Shown piece by piece: positions 1 through 7,600 of a stretch of 12,586 bases of DNA. Origin of the DNA: an uncultured Chloroflexota bacterium (GTDB taxonomy: Bacteria > Chloroflexota > Limnocylindria > Limnocylindrales > Limnocylindraceae); contig CAIZYO010000130.1 in NCBI GenBank assembly GCA_903937225.1, positions 1-12,586 on the forward strand, written 5' to 3'. Both the position numbers and the translations under genes were made by a program. Position 1 is the stretch's first letter. The number at the start of each line of letters is the position of its first letter. The notes under the pieces were generated by a model. That model ran no database searches. It worked only from the letters and a program-made list of their open reading frames with translations, and was not told the origin of the DNA.

Positions 1-161
1 GCATTCTCATCGCGCAAACGAGAGATTTCCGCATTCACCTCGAGTGCGCCGATGAGGCTCCGGCCGATCAGGGCGACGAATGCGAAGAGCAGAAAGGCGG
101 CCACGAGTGCCCGCAGCCTCGCCGCCGTCGTTGGGAGCGCACGTTCGAGTCGCAACTTCAT
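1..161 (-). CDS. FtsB/DivIC-like septum formation initiator, partial (runs off the left edge)
   Basis: Reading leftwards from the ATG at 161-159, 53 codons are open to the window edge. The protein begins with a short basic stretch (MKLRLERALPTTAARLRAL), then one hydrophobic segment at about residues 19-39 (LVAAFLLFAFVALIG), then the start of a charged, heptad-like region (LEVNAEISRLRDENA). A short cytoplasmic tail, a single membrane helix and an extracytoplasmic coiled coil is the architecture of FtsB/DivIC proteins, which join FtsL in the divisome. A GAGGTG lies 11 bases upstream of the ATG (178-173). The C-terminal part lies outside the window, so the family call rests on architecture and the N/E/L-rich coil start. 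Another single-pass coiled-coil protein is possible. Confidence 0.6.
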   Translation of the reverse strand, partial: MKLRLERALPTTAARLRALVAAFLLFAFVALIGRSLIGALEVNAEISRLRDEN

Positions 162-233
162 CGTTCCAGTTTCACCTCGTCGCGCAGGCTGCGTCAAGCG
201 ACAAGGTGACGCGGCGGTGATAGCCTCCCACGC
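162..233. promoter_or_regulatory. Divergent intergenic region with promoters facing both ways
   Basis: This 72-base gap separates the leftward septum gene from the rightward gene at 234. For the rightward gene a good promoter is visible: GCGACA at 198-203 (four of six bases match TTGACA), a 17-base spacer and TAGCCT at 221-226, preceded by TGA (extended -10). Only 7 bases separate TAGCCT from the ATG at 234, so the transcript would begin at or beside the start codon. For the leftward gene, TTGACG (complement of 192-197) is a possible -35 with only a poor -10. The rightward call is an inference from consensus matching; the leftward one is weak. Confidence 0.45.
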
Positions 234-659
234 ATGTTCTTCTACGAGATCTATGAGGCCGAGGACGAGCTCGCGCTGGGCGTCACCCTTGCGCACGACG
301 AGCGCATTTCCCCCGAAGACTTCCTCGCCGCGGTTGAGGAGGCGCGCGGCAGGATCATTGAGTCATATACGGAGGAGACGCTCGTGGAGGCGATCGCCGT
401 TGAACTCGAACGCAGCCACGGCTTCTATCCAGCCCTTGATCGTCGTCTGGTTGCCGCGGTGCGCGCATCGGTTGAAGAGGGCGAAACAGCACTGATCCCG
501 CTCGGCGACGAGGCTGGCGACCCATCAGATTCTGCCGACGATCAAGGGGAGCACGACCCTGATCTCAGGGATGCCGAAGACCTCCTTGCGGGTCGCGAAC
601 CACGTGCGCTGCGCTCCGCAGTTGTAGCGCTTGAGCGCGCTGAGGACGAGTCAAACTAA
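234..659 (+). CDS. Hypothetical acidic protein (141 aa)
   Basis: I do not recognise a named family. The protein starts MFFYEIYEAEDELALGVTLA, has a helical, Glu-rich central part that includes ESYTEETLVEAIAVELERSH (about residues 43-62) and ends in a strongly acidic, Asp/Ser-rich, probably disordered tail (about 90-141). No signal peptide, membrane segment or Cys/His metal site is seen, so it is probably cytoplasmic. It is believed to be a real gene because the frame is full length, is preceded by a promoter-like TGATAGCCT only 7 bases from the ATG, and is followed after 17 bases by mtnN on the same strand. No Shine-Dalgarno precedes the ATG, so a leaderless start is likely. Overlapping open frames on this strand are Ser/Arg-rich and look like shadows. 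Function unknown. Confidence 0.75.
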   Translation: MFFYEIYEAEDELALGVTLAHDERISPEDFLAAVEEARGRIIESYTEETLVEAIAVELERSHGFYPALDRRLVAAVRASVEEGETALIPLGDEAGDPSDSADDQGEHDPDLRDAEDLLAGREPRALRSAVVALERAEDESN

Positions 660-664
660 GCGGC

Positions 665-670
665 TATCCT
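665..670 (+). promoter_or_regulatory. -10-like hexamer 6 bases before the mtnN start
   Basis: TATCCT lies in the 17-base gap after the hypothetical gene, with 6 bases (cagcac) before the ATG at 677. No Shine-Dalgarno is present. The spacing puts the expected transcription start at the first base of the start codon, as in leaderless mRNAs. The -35 position (about 642-647, GAGGAC) is poor. mtnN may also be reached by readthrough from the gene at 234. Confidence 0.45.
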
Positions 671-676
671 CAGCAC

Positions 677-1417
677 ATGCCTTTAACGGAACGCCCGATC
701 TTGATTGCGGCAGCGCTCCGAGCAGAGCGCGAAGCGCTGGAGCAACGCTCAACGGAACTTGAGGAGCGGCGGCTCCCCGGAATTCAAGACGGTGACCTAC
801 TCACAGGCCGACTCGGCGGACGCGCCGTCGCCCTTCTTCGCTGCGGCGTGGGAAAAGTTGCCGCGGCAAGCGCCGTTGCCGCCGCGAGCGCTCTTGAACC
901 GCGCTGCATCATCTCGGTTGGTTCCGCAGCAGCCCTACACGCGGGACATCGCGTTGGGGATGTTGTGATCAGCACCGAAGTGCTGCAACACGACTTTGCG
1001 GCGGTCAGCGCGTCTGGATTCACCCTCTTCGGCTACGGGAGCGACTCGCCCTCTGAAGGTGAGCCGCTCCTGCGCTCAGACCCTGCACTTACCGCACTCG
1101 CCGCGCAGGCCGCACAGGTGCAAGGTGCCGCACGTGGATTCGCCGTAAGTGTTGGTCGCATTGCAACGGGTGACTGGTTCGTCAATGATCGCGCCACGCG
1201 CGATGCGATCGCCCAGCGAACCGGCGCGGATCTTGTGGAGATGGAGGGGGCAGCGATCGCCTTTGTCGCCGAACGTTTCGGTGTCCCGTGGATTGTGATT
1301 CGTAGTGTGAGCGATGCGGGAGATGCATCTGCTCCGACCGCCTTTGACGAATTCTTGCCGCTCGCTGCCGCGAACGCCGCCTCAATCGTGGAGGCGATCC
1401 TCCCCCAACTCCCCTAG
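677..1417 (+). CDS. mtnN: 5'-methylthioadenosine/S-adenosylhomocysteine nucleosidase
   Basis: This cytosolic enzyme of the phosphorylase superfamily hydrolyses the glycosidic bond of methylthioadenosine and S-adenosylhomocysteine, releasing adenine. It feeds methionine salvage and removes by-products of polyamine synthesis and SAM-dependent methylation. The 246 residues cover the whole fold. RCGVGKVAAASA (about 55-66) and the following VGSAAAL form the purine/ribose site strands. LVEMEGAAIAFVAERFGVPW (186-205) carries the substrate-binding Glu190, and IRSVSDAGD (208-216) carries the catalytic Asp213. Glu17 in ALRAEREAL aligns with the E. coli Glu12 general acid. The family is usually about 230 residues, so the length is normal. 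The start at 677 is favoured by the -10-like TATCCT 6 bases upstream. Its stop shares bases with the convergent murI stop. Another nucleoside phosphorylase-fold enzyme is possible but less likely. Confidence 0.9.
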   Translation: MPLTERPILIAAALRAEREALEQRSTELEERRLPGIQDGDLLTGRLGGRAVALLRCGVGKVAAASAVAAASALEPRCIISVGSAAALHAGHRVGDVVISTEVLQHDFAAVSASGFTLFGYGSDSPSEGEPLLRSDPALTALAAQAAQVQGAARGFAVSVGRIATGDWFVNDRATRDAIAQRTGADLVEMEGAAIAFVAERFGVPWIVIRSVSDAGDASAPTAFDEFLPLAAANAASIVEAILPQLP

Positions 1418-2298
1418 CGTCTCGGCGGCAGAAGGGCCGCAACCTCTGAGCCATGATCCCCGAAGAGTCGCATCGCAAGCGCGCGGAATGTAGCAAGTTC
1501 TCCCGTGGTGAAAATCTCATGAGTCGCACGTACCTCCGCACGATCTGGTGCGCGGTGGCCCGCGCTCCCAGGATCAGCTGCTGTGCCGCGCGTTGAGCCT
1601 GGGGCGTCAAGGTGGTTCACCGAGATCACCTCTTGCAGCGTTGCTGCAGTGGCCGCGGCTGAGTCAACTACCGCAATGCTTTCACCAAGTGCGGACGCGA
1701 TCATCCCTCGAATCAGTGGGAAGTGCGTGCACCCGAGTAGCAGCGTGTCAATGCGGGGCGCATCCCCCGATGCACGAAACGGCGCAATCACGCCCTCGAC
1801 CGCGTCGCGCAACGCGGCGCTCTCCAAGTCTCCCGCCTCAATGAGTGGCACCAGCTGAGATGCGGCGCGCGTCACCACCTGCACCGCAGGATTCTGATCC
1901 TTGATCGCCGTGAAGTAGGCACCGGAGCGAACCGTCGCCTCCGTCGCAATCACGCCAATTCGACCGGTTCGGGTGGCGAGTGTTGCCGCGGCGGCACCTG
2001 GCCGCACCACGCCAATGAACGGGATCTCGGGATGCCGGAGGCGGAGCGCGCTCAGCGCAACGGAGGTTGCCGTGTTGCATGCGATCACGATCGCCTTCAC
2101 GTTGCGCGCAACGAGCGCATCGGTGAGCTCTTCCGAGAATTGGAGCACCTCTGCATCCGTGCGCGTGCCGTACGGATGACGCGCGGTATCGCCGATGTAG
2201 ATCGTTGACTCGCCTGGGAGCCGCTGCTGTGACGCGCGGAGGACGGTGAGCCCGCCTACGCCAGAGTCGAAGAAGCCGATCGGTCGTGCATCAGGCAT
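1414..2298 (-). CDS. murI: Glutamate racemase
   Basis: MurI interconverts L- and D-glutamate in the cytoplasm and supplies D-Glu for the peptidoglycan stem peptide. All hallmarks are present in 294 residues: IGFFDSGVGGLTVL (7-20) with Asp11 and Ser12, GDTARHPYG (36-44), the first catalytic cysteine Cys74 in ACNTATS, and the second, Cys190, in LLGCTHFPLI. The family averages 260-290 residues. The extra length is mainly a Gly/Ala/Asp/Arg-rich loop at about 230-256. It is the last gene of the speB-methyltransferase-murI run: its ATG lies 8 bases inside the end of the methyltransferase gene (ATGCCTGA overlap). No Shine-Dalgarno precedes the ATG, but an extended -10-like TGCTACGGT sits 6 bases before it, so an internal leaderless transcript is possible as well as readthrough. 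The 3' end converges on mtnN. Confidence 0.96.
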   Translation of the reverse strand: MPDARPIGFFDSGVGGLTVLRASQQRLPGESTIYIGDTARHPYGTRTDAEVLQFSEELTDALVARNVKAIVIACNTATSVALSALRLRHPEIPFIGVVRPGAAAATLATRTGRIGVIATEATVRSGAYFTAIKDQNPAVQVVTRAASQLVPLIEAGDLESAALRDAVEGVIAPFRASGDAPRIDTLLLGCTHFPLIRGMIASALGESIAVVDSAAATAATLQEVISVNHLDAPGSTRGTAADPGSAGHRAPDRAEVRATHEIFTTGELATFRALAMRLFGDHGSEVAALLPPRR

Positions 2299-3034
2299 GC
2301 GTAGACCGTAGCAGCCAGCGGACCCGATCCTCTTCTAAGCGCGTGGCCACCTGAAGCCCTGCCGCACTTGCCGCCCCCTCTACTTCGGCGGGACTCCACG
2401 CGCGCACGTGGAACGGCTCGCGCTCATCAACGTACCCGCCCTCGCCGTGCAGCGTGTGCCGAATCTGGAGCTGTGCGACGCGTTCGCGCCCGAGAGGATC
2501 TGGGAGGAGCCGTGAGTCGCGCAGGATCTCGCTTCCGTCCGCGGTGCGCCAGCGCACATCCTCGCCCCACTCCGCGCGCCCAGCAGCCTCGCGGAGGAGC
2601 GCCGGATCCATGCGAGTGGCATCAATGGCGAAGAGGCCGCCTGGTGCGACGAGTTGCGCGGCAAGGTTCATCAGGAGGCGCAACTCTTCGTCGTGTAGGA
2701 AGAGCGGGAGGAGGTCGCCTCCAGCAATTACAAGTCCCGCGCTCCGCTCGAGGCTCTTCGGTGGCGCCCAGTGCAGCAGATCAACGGCAAGGATCTGCGC
2801 GGTAGGGACGCGTTCGCGGGCGAGGGCGATCGCCTCAGGGTCGCGATCGAGGCCGATCAGGCTGCGATCACGGACGCTGAGCGCCTCAAGGATCCGACCA
2901 GCGCCACAGCCGAACTCAATGATGGTGCCGCGAGTTGCCTCGGCGAGCGAGCGCCAGAGTGCACGATCATCTTGTGCGCCTGCGTTGAGGTCACCCTCGT
3001 CGTTGAGGAGTCGACGCCTCGCCGCTGAAATCAG
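2291..3034 (-). CDS. Class I SAM-dependent methyltransferase with an apparent CTG start
   Basis: The frame has the Rossmann-like SAM fold: motif I EFGCGAGRI (residues 40-48 from the CTG), the acidic ribose-binding Asp63 in GLDRDPEAI, AVDLLHW with Asp85, and a post-I strand AGLVIAGGDLLPLF (99-112). The C-terminal half carries a strand-rich region ending in VATRLEEDRVRWLLRSTHA. The substrate cannot be told from sequence. The frame is open up to 3097 but has no ATG or GTG, and no TTG before residue 118, which lies beyond the SAM site. The best start is CTG at 3034-3032: it overlaps the speB stop as CTGA and has GGGAG (3047-3043) 8 bases upstream. ATT at 3031 is an alternative. That gives 247 residues; the N-terminus is a little short for the family. 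It overlaps murI by 8 bases, so speB, this gene and murI are probably one transcript. Confidence 0.85.
   Translation of the reverse strand: MISAARRRLLNDEGDLNAGAQDDRALWRSLAEATRGTIIEFGCGAGRILEALSVRDRSLIGLDRDPEAIALARERVPTAQILAVDLLHWAPPKSLERSAGLVIAGGDLLPLFLHDEELRLLMNLAAQLVAPGGLFAIDATRMDPALLREAAGRAEWGEDVRWRTADGSEILRDSRLLPDPLGRERVAQLQIRHTLHGEGGYVDEREPFHVRAWSPAEVEGAASAAGLQVATRLEEDRVRWLLRSTHA
2305..2313 (-). promoter_or_regulatory. Extended -10-like element just upstream of murI
   Basis: On the minus strand TGC-TACGGT (2313 to 2305) is followed by 6 bases and then the murI ATG at 2298. It lies inside the 3' end of the methyltransferase gene. The TGN plus TANNNT pattern and spacing match those before 234 and 8333, suggesting an internal promoter for a leaderless murI mRNA. 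It is also coding sequence, so it could be chance. Confidence 0.35.
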
Positions 3035-4089
3035 CGTCCAGGCTCCCAGCGAATCGTCTCGCCGGCCGCCTTCCGCTTCGCGAGCGAACTGATCACTTCA
3101 AGAGCGGCGCGATTCGCAATCATCGCCGTTGACTCTGCCCAGTCGTACGGCGGAGAGACCTCCAAGATGTCCATCCCCGCGATCGGTACGCGAGCCGCAA
3201 TCTGGCGAAGTGCGCGCAACAGCTCACGGGTGAGCATCCCGCCCGGCTCTGGCGTACCCGTTCCAGGGGCCAGCCCTGGATCAACCACGTCAATATCCAC
3301 GCTGATCCAGATTGCATCGGGGCCATCGAGTGCCTCCGCGATCGCGTCCTGGATGACCGCCTCTGCCCCACGCTCTTCAATCTCGGTCATCAGGTGTGTT
3401 CGCATCCCGTGACCCTTCATCCAATCGAGCGTTTCAGTGTCTGGGAAGTAGCCACGAAGCCCAACCTGAACAAAGTTCTTCCCCTGAACGGCACCAGACT
3501 CAATCAGTCGGCGCATTGGCGATCCGTGGCTGTGCAGCGATCCGTACCCGTCTGGGGATGTATCGGCATGCGCATCAAAGTGCAAGATGCCAATGCTCTT
3601 CGGCCATCGCAGCTCAGCGATCGCCGTTGCATTCGGCCAGGTGATGGAGTGGTCTCCACCCAGCACAATTGGGATCGCGCCAGTTGCAGCGACTTCGCGC
3701 ACCTTTCGATAGATCTCTCCGTGACCGTGTTGCACGCGACCTGGAACCACCGCGGCATCGCCCGCGTCAACGGCGGTCAGGACACGGAATGGATCAACGC
3801 CAACTTGGAGGGAGTGCAGGAGACCCGTCTGATACTGCGCTTCGCGAATCGCGCGTGGTCCGAAGCGCGTACCTGGCCGGTGGGTTACCGCGTCATCAAA
3901 GGGTGCACCGATGATCGCAATATCCGCCTGCATCCTTTTGATCTCATTCGCGTCCTCAATCCATGGGAGCTGCGAGAAGCTGACGGGGCCCACGTACGAC
4001 GGTCGATCGTCTGGATCACGCGCCTCTGGCGCTGCGCCCCAGCCGAGGGCGGCAATAGATTCAGAGAAAGGGGGTTTGTTTGCGCTCAT
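3031..4089 (-). CDS. speB: Agmatinase/arginase-family ureohydrolase
   Basis: Ureohydrolases use a binuclear metal centre (normally Mn) to hydrolyse guanidino compounds to urea and an amine. Agmatinase makes putrescine. The metal ligands are all visible, counted from the upstream GTG at 4095: GGDHS with His149, DAHAD with Asp174/His176/Asp178, and SVDIDVVDP with Asp267/Asp269. GTGTPEPGGM (278-287) and the ureohydrolase-type RPGTRFGPRAIREA (73-86) are also typical. At about 350 residues it is longer than E. coli SpeB (about 306) because of a 55-residue N-terminal region containing YVGPVSFSQLPW. Similar extensions occur in guanidinobutyrase-like and guanidine-hydrolase-like relatives, so the substrate is open. 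I prefer the ATG at 4089; GTG at 4095 adds two residues. Neither has a clear Shine-Dalgarno. It is the first gene of a three-gene overlapping operon. Confidence 0.88.
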   Translation of the reverse strand: MSANKPPFSESIAALGWGAAPEARDPDDRPSYVGPVSFSQLPWIEDANEIKRMQADIAIIGAPFDDAVTHRPGTRFGPRAIREAQYQTGLLHSLQVGVDPFRVLTAVDAGDAAVVPGRVQHGHGEIYRKVREVAATGAIPIVLGGDHSITWPNATAIAELRWPKSIGILHFDAHADTSPDGYGSLHSHGSPMRRLIESGAVQGKNFVQVGLRGYFPDTETLDWMKGHGMRTHLMTEIEERGAEAVIQDAIAEALDGPDAIWISVDIDVVDPGLAPGTGTPEPGGMLTRELLRALRQIAARVPIAGMDILEVSPPYDWAESTAMIANRAALEVISSLAKRKAAGETIRWEPGR

Positions 4090-4125
4090 GTTCACACACC
4101 ACTGCTGACATGCGCCGCCGGTTCG

Positions 4126-4154
4126 ATCCTACGTCCAGCGGGGCGCGTGGTCAT
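4126..4154 (-). promoter_or_regulatory. Probable promoter of the speB operon
   Basis: In the 79-base gap between the upstream membrane-protein gene (stop at 4177-4175) and speB, the minus strand shows ATGACC (4154-4149; four of six bases match TTGACA), a 17-base spacer and TAGGAT (4131-4126; matches TANNNT). The predicted start near 4119 gives a leader of about 30 bases before the ATG at 4089, so this one would not be leaderless. A second TAGGAT occurs at 4158-4153. No hairpin followed by a T-run is seen, so the upstream operon may read through. Confidence 0.4.
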
Positions 4155-4174
4155 CCTACACCCCACACGCAGCG

Positions 4175-4639
4175 CTACACCGCGTCGTTGTCCGCTCGTG
4201 TAAAAGCCGCCTCAATCACGACCGCAAGGGCGGCGCCGATCAGGAGTCCGGTGGGGCTCCCGAGACCTGCAACCCGGAAGGCGCTGTAGCCGCCAACGAG
4301 CACGCCGACGATGAGGCTGCGTCGAAGTGCCCTCGCTCGCCGCCCTCTCCACTGTCCTGGGTGACGTCGGTACGACTCAATGAGCAGGATCGGGGCGAGC
4401 GTGAAGCTGATCGTGAGCCCGAAGAGGAGGGAGACGCCGAGCCCAGCAACTGGGTCCCCGATCGGATCGATGTTGAGTGCCGCCGCAACAGAGGCGGCGA
4501 TGGTGAGCAGTGCAGCGAGGGCAAGAAGGCGGATCAGTCGTTGATCCGCAACGGGGATGCGCGGCGGGCTCTCCGCGCGCGGAGTTTTCTGCTGTGGCAG
4601 AGCGGCTGCCTCCCGCTCCTGCTGGTCCCACAGCGTCAT
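4175..4639 (-). CDS. Hypothetical multi-pass membrane protein (154 aa)
   Basis: A hydrophilic N-terminus rich in Glu, Gln, Pro and Arg (1-34) is followed by about four hydrophobic segments: LLALAALLTIAASVAAALNI (38-57), LGVSLLFGLTISFTLAPILL (67-86), LIVGVLVGGYSAFRVAGLG (about 108-126) and a last one, TGLLIGAALAVVIEAAF (about 129-145). An Arg-rich loop (RRHPGQWRGRRARALRR, about 91-107) lies between the second and third, predicting that this loop is cytoplasmic. I recognise no family. Its ATG overlaps the stop of the helicase-nuclease gene as ATGA, so it is translationally coupled and probably the last gene of that operon. A role beside DNA processing cannot be inferred from position alone. Confidence 0.75.
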   Translation of the reverse strand: MTLWDQQEREAAALPQQKTPRAESPPRIPVADQRLIRLLALAALLTIAASVAAALNIDPIGDPVAGLGVSLLFGLTISFTLAPILLIESYRRHPGQWRGRRARALRRSLIVGVLVGGYSAFRVAGLGSPTGLLIGAALAVVIEAAFTRADNDAV

Positions 4640-7600
4640 GATGGTCGACCCGCCGGCGCCTTTGATGACGGGCAGAGCTCACGATACGCACAGTACGTGC
4701 AGTTCATCCGGTCGGGCTTCGCCTCCATGGATCCCGACTGGATCCCCTCCGCCGCTTCAACGATGCGATCGCGTGCCTTCGCAATGCGCTTCGGATCAAC
4801 GGGGACGGTGGCGGTTTTCCCAGAATCGAGGAAACGGAGGCTCACCTCATCTGGAAGTCGGCCCGTGGCAGCACGCCAGGCGAGCGCGTAGATCTGCAAC
4901 TGCAGCGCGTCGCGCGCGCGAGTGGCGTTCCCCTCTTCATCGTCCTTCCCTCCGCTCTTGTAATCGGAGATCACAACCCATTCGTCGCTCAACGGCAGCG
5001 TGGGACGGAGCGTTTCGTCGCTCATCTCAATGACAGGGATCTCTCGCGTGCGCTCGCCGGACGCAAGCGGCGTGACATCTACGCGATCCCATCGGCCGCG
5101 GATCTTGTGCCCTCCGATCTCGAATGAAAAGTCCTTCTCGACGTACGCAGGGACGGTGCCGCTCGCACGCTCCTCATCACTAAATCGCTCAAGCACCTTC
5201 AGCGCAGCGGCGTAGCGTGCCTCCTCATGCGTGCGAGAGATGAAGCCCGCACTCTGCCAACTGCGGTTCAGCGCCTCTACGAGCGCCTCGCTCTCAGGGA
5301 CCGCTCCCGCCATCTGGCCGCGGTGGAACTCCGCCACCGCCGCGTGTAGGGCAGAGCCATAAATTGCTGCGTGATGTGGTGGAAGAGGAATTCGCAACCG
5401 CTGTTGGTAGTGATATCGCAACGGACAGGCGAGATACGCTTCGATCGCGGTGTAGCTCAGCGTGAGTGGAGTCTGCTCTGCCGCACCAGGCGCACGCGCT
5501 GGAAGGACGGCTGCGGCAGGTTCCGCCACCTCAAGGGCGGCAACCGCACTGCTCCGCTCACCAGTAAAGGCCGTCTCTTCAAGTTGCGTGCGGGCAAGGT
5601 CGAGCGCCTCCGAGATGAAGCGGCTCACCTTGCGAGGACGTACACCTCCCGTTGCTCGCTCCGAGGCGGTCAGATAGAGCTGCTCGCGCGCGCGCGTCAG
5701 CGCCACGTAGGCGAGGCGCCGCTCTTCCCGCAGAGCCTCCTCATCAAGCGCGGTTGGCGTCTCTGGTGCGCGTGGGTCGCGCGGCACGATCTCATCGCTC
5801 CCGCCGAGCTCGGCCGCAAGGGCGAGGCGCGGCGGGCGTCCGCGCGCCGGGAAGCGTGTCTCCACCATGTTCGCCACAAAGACCACAGGAAACTCCAGGC
5901 CTTTCGCCTGATGGACGGTCAACAGGGCAACGGCATCAAGATCTGGGTCAACATCGGCGGCGGATGGATCGTCACCCGCCTCACCGAGCTCTTCCAGGTA
6001 GCGGACGAGAAAGGGTGCGCGATCGAGTTCTAGCAGACGACTGCGTGAGCGAACCACATCGAAGAGTCGTCCAATGTTTCGGATCTGCTCATCTGCTTCC
6101 GGGGTTGCCTCACGCGTCAACTCTGCCAGGAGACCGCTCTCGCGCAACCAGCGGTAGAGCACCTCGCCACTTGTTCTCTCCACGCTCTCCTTCACAAGGT
6201 CACTCAGTCGTGAGAGGAGCCGCACCGTATCGGGGTTGATCGCACCGACCGCCTGCAGCGCCTCGCGCAGCGGGCGATGATCTCGCCGCGACTTCCCAAC
6301 CGCAGCGGCAAGCGTGCCTGCTGGCACCTTGAATCGCGGATCTGCAGCGATCAAGAAGAGCGGGGCTGATGCGTCTGGATCTGCGGCGTGCCGCAACCCT
6401 GCGAGGAGGAGGCGCACCTCCGGTCGGTCGTAGAGGCCCGCCGCACCGCTCGCACGCCATGGGATCCCTGCCATGTTCAGGCTGCGACTAATCTCCGCGG
6501 TATCTACGTTGGCGCGCACCAGCACCGCATGGTCACGGGGGAGCCGCCCCGATGCAACCGAACTGCGGATCTCGCTCGCAATCCAGTCCGCCTCATCGGC
6601 AGTCGTGCGGAATCGACGGAACGCCACAGGGTGCGGTGCAGACCCCTCCACCTCGGCGCGCAGCTCCTTGGAGATCCCGAGCTTTGTCTCGAGTCGCTCT
6701 GGGTCGTTGAATCGGATGAGGCGGCGTGCCGCCGAGAGGATCGGGGTCGTGCTCCGGTAATTCCTTGTAAGCACCACCTTTGATGCGTCAGGGTACCGAT
6801 CCACAAATCCGAGGATGTTCTCAATCGCCGCACCGCGGAATCGATAGATCGACTGATCATCATCCCCAACGGCGGTCAGGTTGCGACTCCCCTGCGCGAT
6901 CAGGTCGACGAGTGCCCCTTGGAGCCGATTCGTATCTTGATACTCGTCAACGAGGAGCCAACGGTGGCGCTCGCGGACGCGCGCCGAGACAAGAGGATCG
7001 TCGCGAAGAAGTTCATACGCTAAGAGCACCTGATCGCCAAAGTCGAGCAGGCCACTCCTCGCGAGGATGGTGCGGTACGCACGATATGCGGCGGCGAGTT
7101 CGCCGTGCTCCTCGCCGAGCCGCTGGAGTGCATCCGCATGCGCGCTGACTTGTCGACGAACCTTCTCATCATCAACGGTCTCACTCCTTAGTGTCTCTGC
7201 GCGCGCGCATAGATCTGTGGCGAACGTGTTGATCTGATCGGCACCCACCCCCTCTTCCTTTGCTCGCGAGATGTAGCCAGCAACGTCACCAAGGAATCGT
7301 GTCGGATCCCCGAGTGGGGCAAATCGTGAGAGGCCTAGTTCAAAGAGGTGCTCACGGAGCAGCAGCACCACTTCCGCGCGGCCGAGCACGCGGAGCTCGC
7401 CGGAGATGCCGAGGCGATGGGCGTTCTCACGGAGAAGTTCATCACCCCAGGCATGAAAGGTCTTGATTGGCGTTGTGGCATATCCGTACGGAACGAGTCG
7501 ATCCACGCGCCCCTGCATCTCTTCTGCAGCACGATCAGTGAACGTAAGTGCCAGGATCTCTTCTGGCGCGGCGCGCTGTTGGGCAATTAACCATGCAACT

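Noticed and set aside
52..495. A 147-codon plus-strand frame overlapping the septum gene and the 234 gene
   Set aside because: It is Ser/Arg/Ala-rich, lies over the promoter region and has no start signal. The alternative frames have a coherent membrane helix (minus strand) and a promoter-linked ATG (234).
2291..2683. A short methyltransferase-end protein starting at TTG 2683 (130 codons)
   Set aside because: The same frame continues upstream with SAM motif I (EFGCGAGRI), so this is only the C-terminal half of a longer gene.
4096..4174. Possible terminator hairpin between the membrane-protein gene and speB
   Set aside because: Only a GGGG/CCCC pairing was seen, with no stable long stem and no T-run; promoter elements explain the gap better.
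3394..4203. A 269-codon open frame on the plus strand, antisense to speB
   Set aside because: It mirrors the speB gene, has no recognisable domain and its composition follows the antisense of a high-G+C gene. The minus-strand ureohydrolase motifs are unambiguous.
5371..6239. Overlapping plus-strand open frames of 220 and 195 codons inside the helicase-nuclease gene
   Set aside because: They are Arg-rich and Ala/Gly/Arg-rich shadow frames opposite intact helicase motifs V and VI; no domain is seen.
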